Origin: Acidobacteriota bacterium
Lineage (GTDB): Bacteria; Acidobacteriota; UBA6911; RPQK01; JADFOI01
Assembly: GCA_022545645.1 (NCBI GenBank)
Contig: JACZQQ010000135.1
Location: 1-7,132 of the forward strand
DNA length: 7,132 bases
Reading direction: 5' to 3'
This document shows, one piece after another, positions 6,258 to 7,132 of this stretch (its first letter is position 1; each line of letters opens with the position of its first letter). Below the pieces are notes generated by a model, which saw only the letters and a program-made list of their open reading frames with translations, searched no databases and was not told the origin of the DNA. The translations under genes were made by a program, and so were the position numbers.

Positions 6258-6940
6258 GCCGATCTGCCATGTTGCACAAAATCCGTCACGCCTGTGCCGG
6301 GGGAAACTCTGTCGAGTTGCCCGCTGAATTGCCTGAGTTTCCTCACTATTCAGATCCGGTAGAGAAGTTTCGCCAGGAGTTGGAAAGGGTGGGAGGAGTC
6401 TTTTTGGACGGGCGAAGATCCGAGGAGCTCGTAGGTGCCCTGGGCCTGGTACTGAAAGAGAGCGATTCGACAGAAATTTATTGGGAAGGTGAGGATTTGT
6501 TTCAAAGGCACGGCATTTCCTTTACCTTGCGTGACCCTGAAGCCTTTGCCAAAGGCAGCCTACTATACAGTTTCCATTTTCGCCACCAGGTTCGATTTCC
6601 GATCATCCTGAATTCAAAGCCCGCTGAGCGAAGCGAGGTAGCCCGCATTTCACTCTCGGCGAGTGGAGCTCGATTTGGAATTGCAGAGACCGGAACCGTT
6701 GTTCACGAGGTCAAGGCGGGAAGGGGACGTTTACTCTCGCTCTTGCCTCCAGCACACCTGGTGTTTTTGTCGGAACGGGATCTGTTGATGAACCAGGCCA
6801 TGCTGTTTCTTTCCATGCCTCCCGGACGGGGGAGTGCATTGACATTGGTCACCGGCCCTAGCCGTACTTCCGACATTGAAAGGACTCTGGTGGTGGGTGT
6901 TCACGGCCCTGGAAAACTGTTCGTCATTTTAACTTCCTGA
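6254..6940 (+). CDS. lutC: L-lactate utilisation protein LutC (LUD domain)
   Basis: LutC is the third component of the LutABC lactate-oxidation system and consists of a LUD (DUF162) domain without iron-sulfur motifs. The 228-residue protein is near the 230-240 residues usual for the family. The conserved features are FGIAETGTVV (141-150), a following loop rich in Gly and Arg, LSLLPPAHLVFL (161-172), and GPSRTSDIERTLVVGVHGPG (201-220), the strongest family signature. The N-terminal third is poorly conserved, as in other LutC proteins. The start is probably TTG 6254, which overlaps the lutB stop by 4 bp (TTGA) and sits 4 nt after a strong Shine-Dalgarno site. ATG 6269 is the alternative and would shorten the protein by five residues. 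This is the last gene of the operon. No transporter or regulator gene follows within the 192 bp that remain. Confidence 0.93.
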   Translation: MSRSAMLHKIRHACAGGNSVELPAELPEFPHYSDPVEKFRQELERVGGVFLDGRRSEELVGALGLVLKESDSTEIYWEGEDLFQRHGISFTLRDPEAFAKGSLLYSFHFRHQVRFPIILNSKPAERSEVARISLSASGARFGIAETGTVVHEVKAGRGRLLSLLPPAHLVFLSERDLLMNQAMLFLSMPPGRGSALTLVTGPSRTSDIERTLVVGVHGPGKLFVILTS

Positions 6941-7015
6941 CTCGAGGTTTAAGGTGTCTATGAACCCATCAATCCCGGTGCTTTAGTGTCTCGTCCCAGG
7001 AATACCATGACGTTT
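6941..7015. other. Non-coding stretch downstream of lutC
   Basis: No terminator with a T-run and no convincing gene is visible here. A hexamer GTGTCT occurs twice (6954-6959 and 6986-6991) in similar T- and A-rich left contexts, 32 bp apart. On the plus strand an eight-codon frame from ATG 6960 is too short to call. The segment leads into the palindrome at 7016. Confidence 0.4.
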
Positions 7016-7117
7016 GCTGATGGGGCTTGCGAGGGGAGATCAAGGAGCGAGGAGGAGGAGATGCCGGGACATCGGCGACGACGAGCGACACAGAGATCGC
7101 CCGCAACCCCCATCAGC
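7016..7117. repeat. 102-nt imperfect inverted repeat (palindromic element or structured RNA)
   Basis: The arms at 7016-7031 and 7102-7117 pair at 15 of 16 positions: ten outer pairs (GCTGATGGGG with CCCCATCAGC), one C-C mismatch, then TTGCG with CGCAA. Further in, GATC (7038-7041) can pair with GATC (7095-7098), and GATG (7060-7063) with CATC (7070-7073) around a 6-nt loop. The inner left side is a purine run built on GAG triplets (about 7047-7060), and the inner right side contains GAC triplets (about 7076-7089). It begins 75 bp after lutC. No T-run follows, so it is not a classical terminator. It may be a dispersed palindromic repeat or a small structured RNA. I could not assign it to a known family. 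Confidence 0.6.
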
Positions 7118-7132
7118 CCGAGGGGTGGCGGC

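Noticed and set aside
6941..7000. Possible end of an insertion sequence (GTGTCT words)
   Set aside because: No transposase, no clear terminal inverted repeat pair and no target duplication are visible.
7007..7132. Plus-strand frame of 42 codons open to the window end, with AGGA 5 nt before its ATG
   Set aside because: The product is low-complexity Glu/Arg/Pro, and nearly all of it lies inside the inverted repeat, so it is more likely a by-product of that element.
1..7132. CRISPR array, tRNA, rRNA or defence system
   Set aside because: No regularly spaced repeats, no RNA gene signatures, and no defence-type domains were found on either strand.

Overview
The window looks like a bacterial chromosome of moderately high GC, probably a diderm chemoheterotroph. 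An Acidobacteriota-like lineage would fit the mix of a group-III-type phosphofructokinase, a zinc-ribbon threonine synthase and a LutABC operon. That placement is inference only, because there is no rRNA or other phylogenetic marker here.

Layout. Two gene clusters diverge from a short control region at about 4003-4122. Leftward on the minus strand run pfkA (6-phosphofructokinase, 2899-4002), a TlpA/ResA-type thiol-disulfide lipoprotein (2287-2841), thrC (threonine synthase, 906-2294) and the N-terminal 300 codons of a magnesium-chelatase-like AAA+ ATPase of the Rv0958 type (1-900), which is cut by the window edge. Spacing is 57 bp, then an 8-bp overlap, then 5 bp, so the last three genes at least look co-transcribed. 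Rightward on the plus strand run lutA (4123-4848), lutB (4848-6257) and lutC (6254-6940), which overlap by 1 and 4 bp. These three encode the iron-sulfur L-lactate oxidation system that yields pyruvate.

How the genes work together. PfkA sits at the committed step of glycolysis and LutABC feeds lactate carbon in at pyruvate, so the divergent arrangement puts a sugar-catabolic gene back to back with a lactate-catabolic operon. The 120-bp divergent region holds recognisable sigma-70-type promoter candidates in both directions, three tandem heptamers between them, and a 31-33-bp imperfect duplication whose second copy carries a perfect 7-bp hairpin just upstream of lutA. No lactate permease and no LutR-type regulator is visible in the window.

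The last 192 bases (6941-7132) hold no convincing gene. They contain an imperfect inverted repeat of about 100 nt (arms 7016-7031 and 7102-7117, 15 of 16 positions paired) that may be a dispersed palindromic element or a structured RNA. I did not recognise a wholly new multi-gene system. The least explained parts are this terminal palindrome, the duplicated leader of the lut operon, and a four-cysteine cluster in the AAA+ ATPase.
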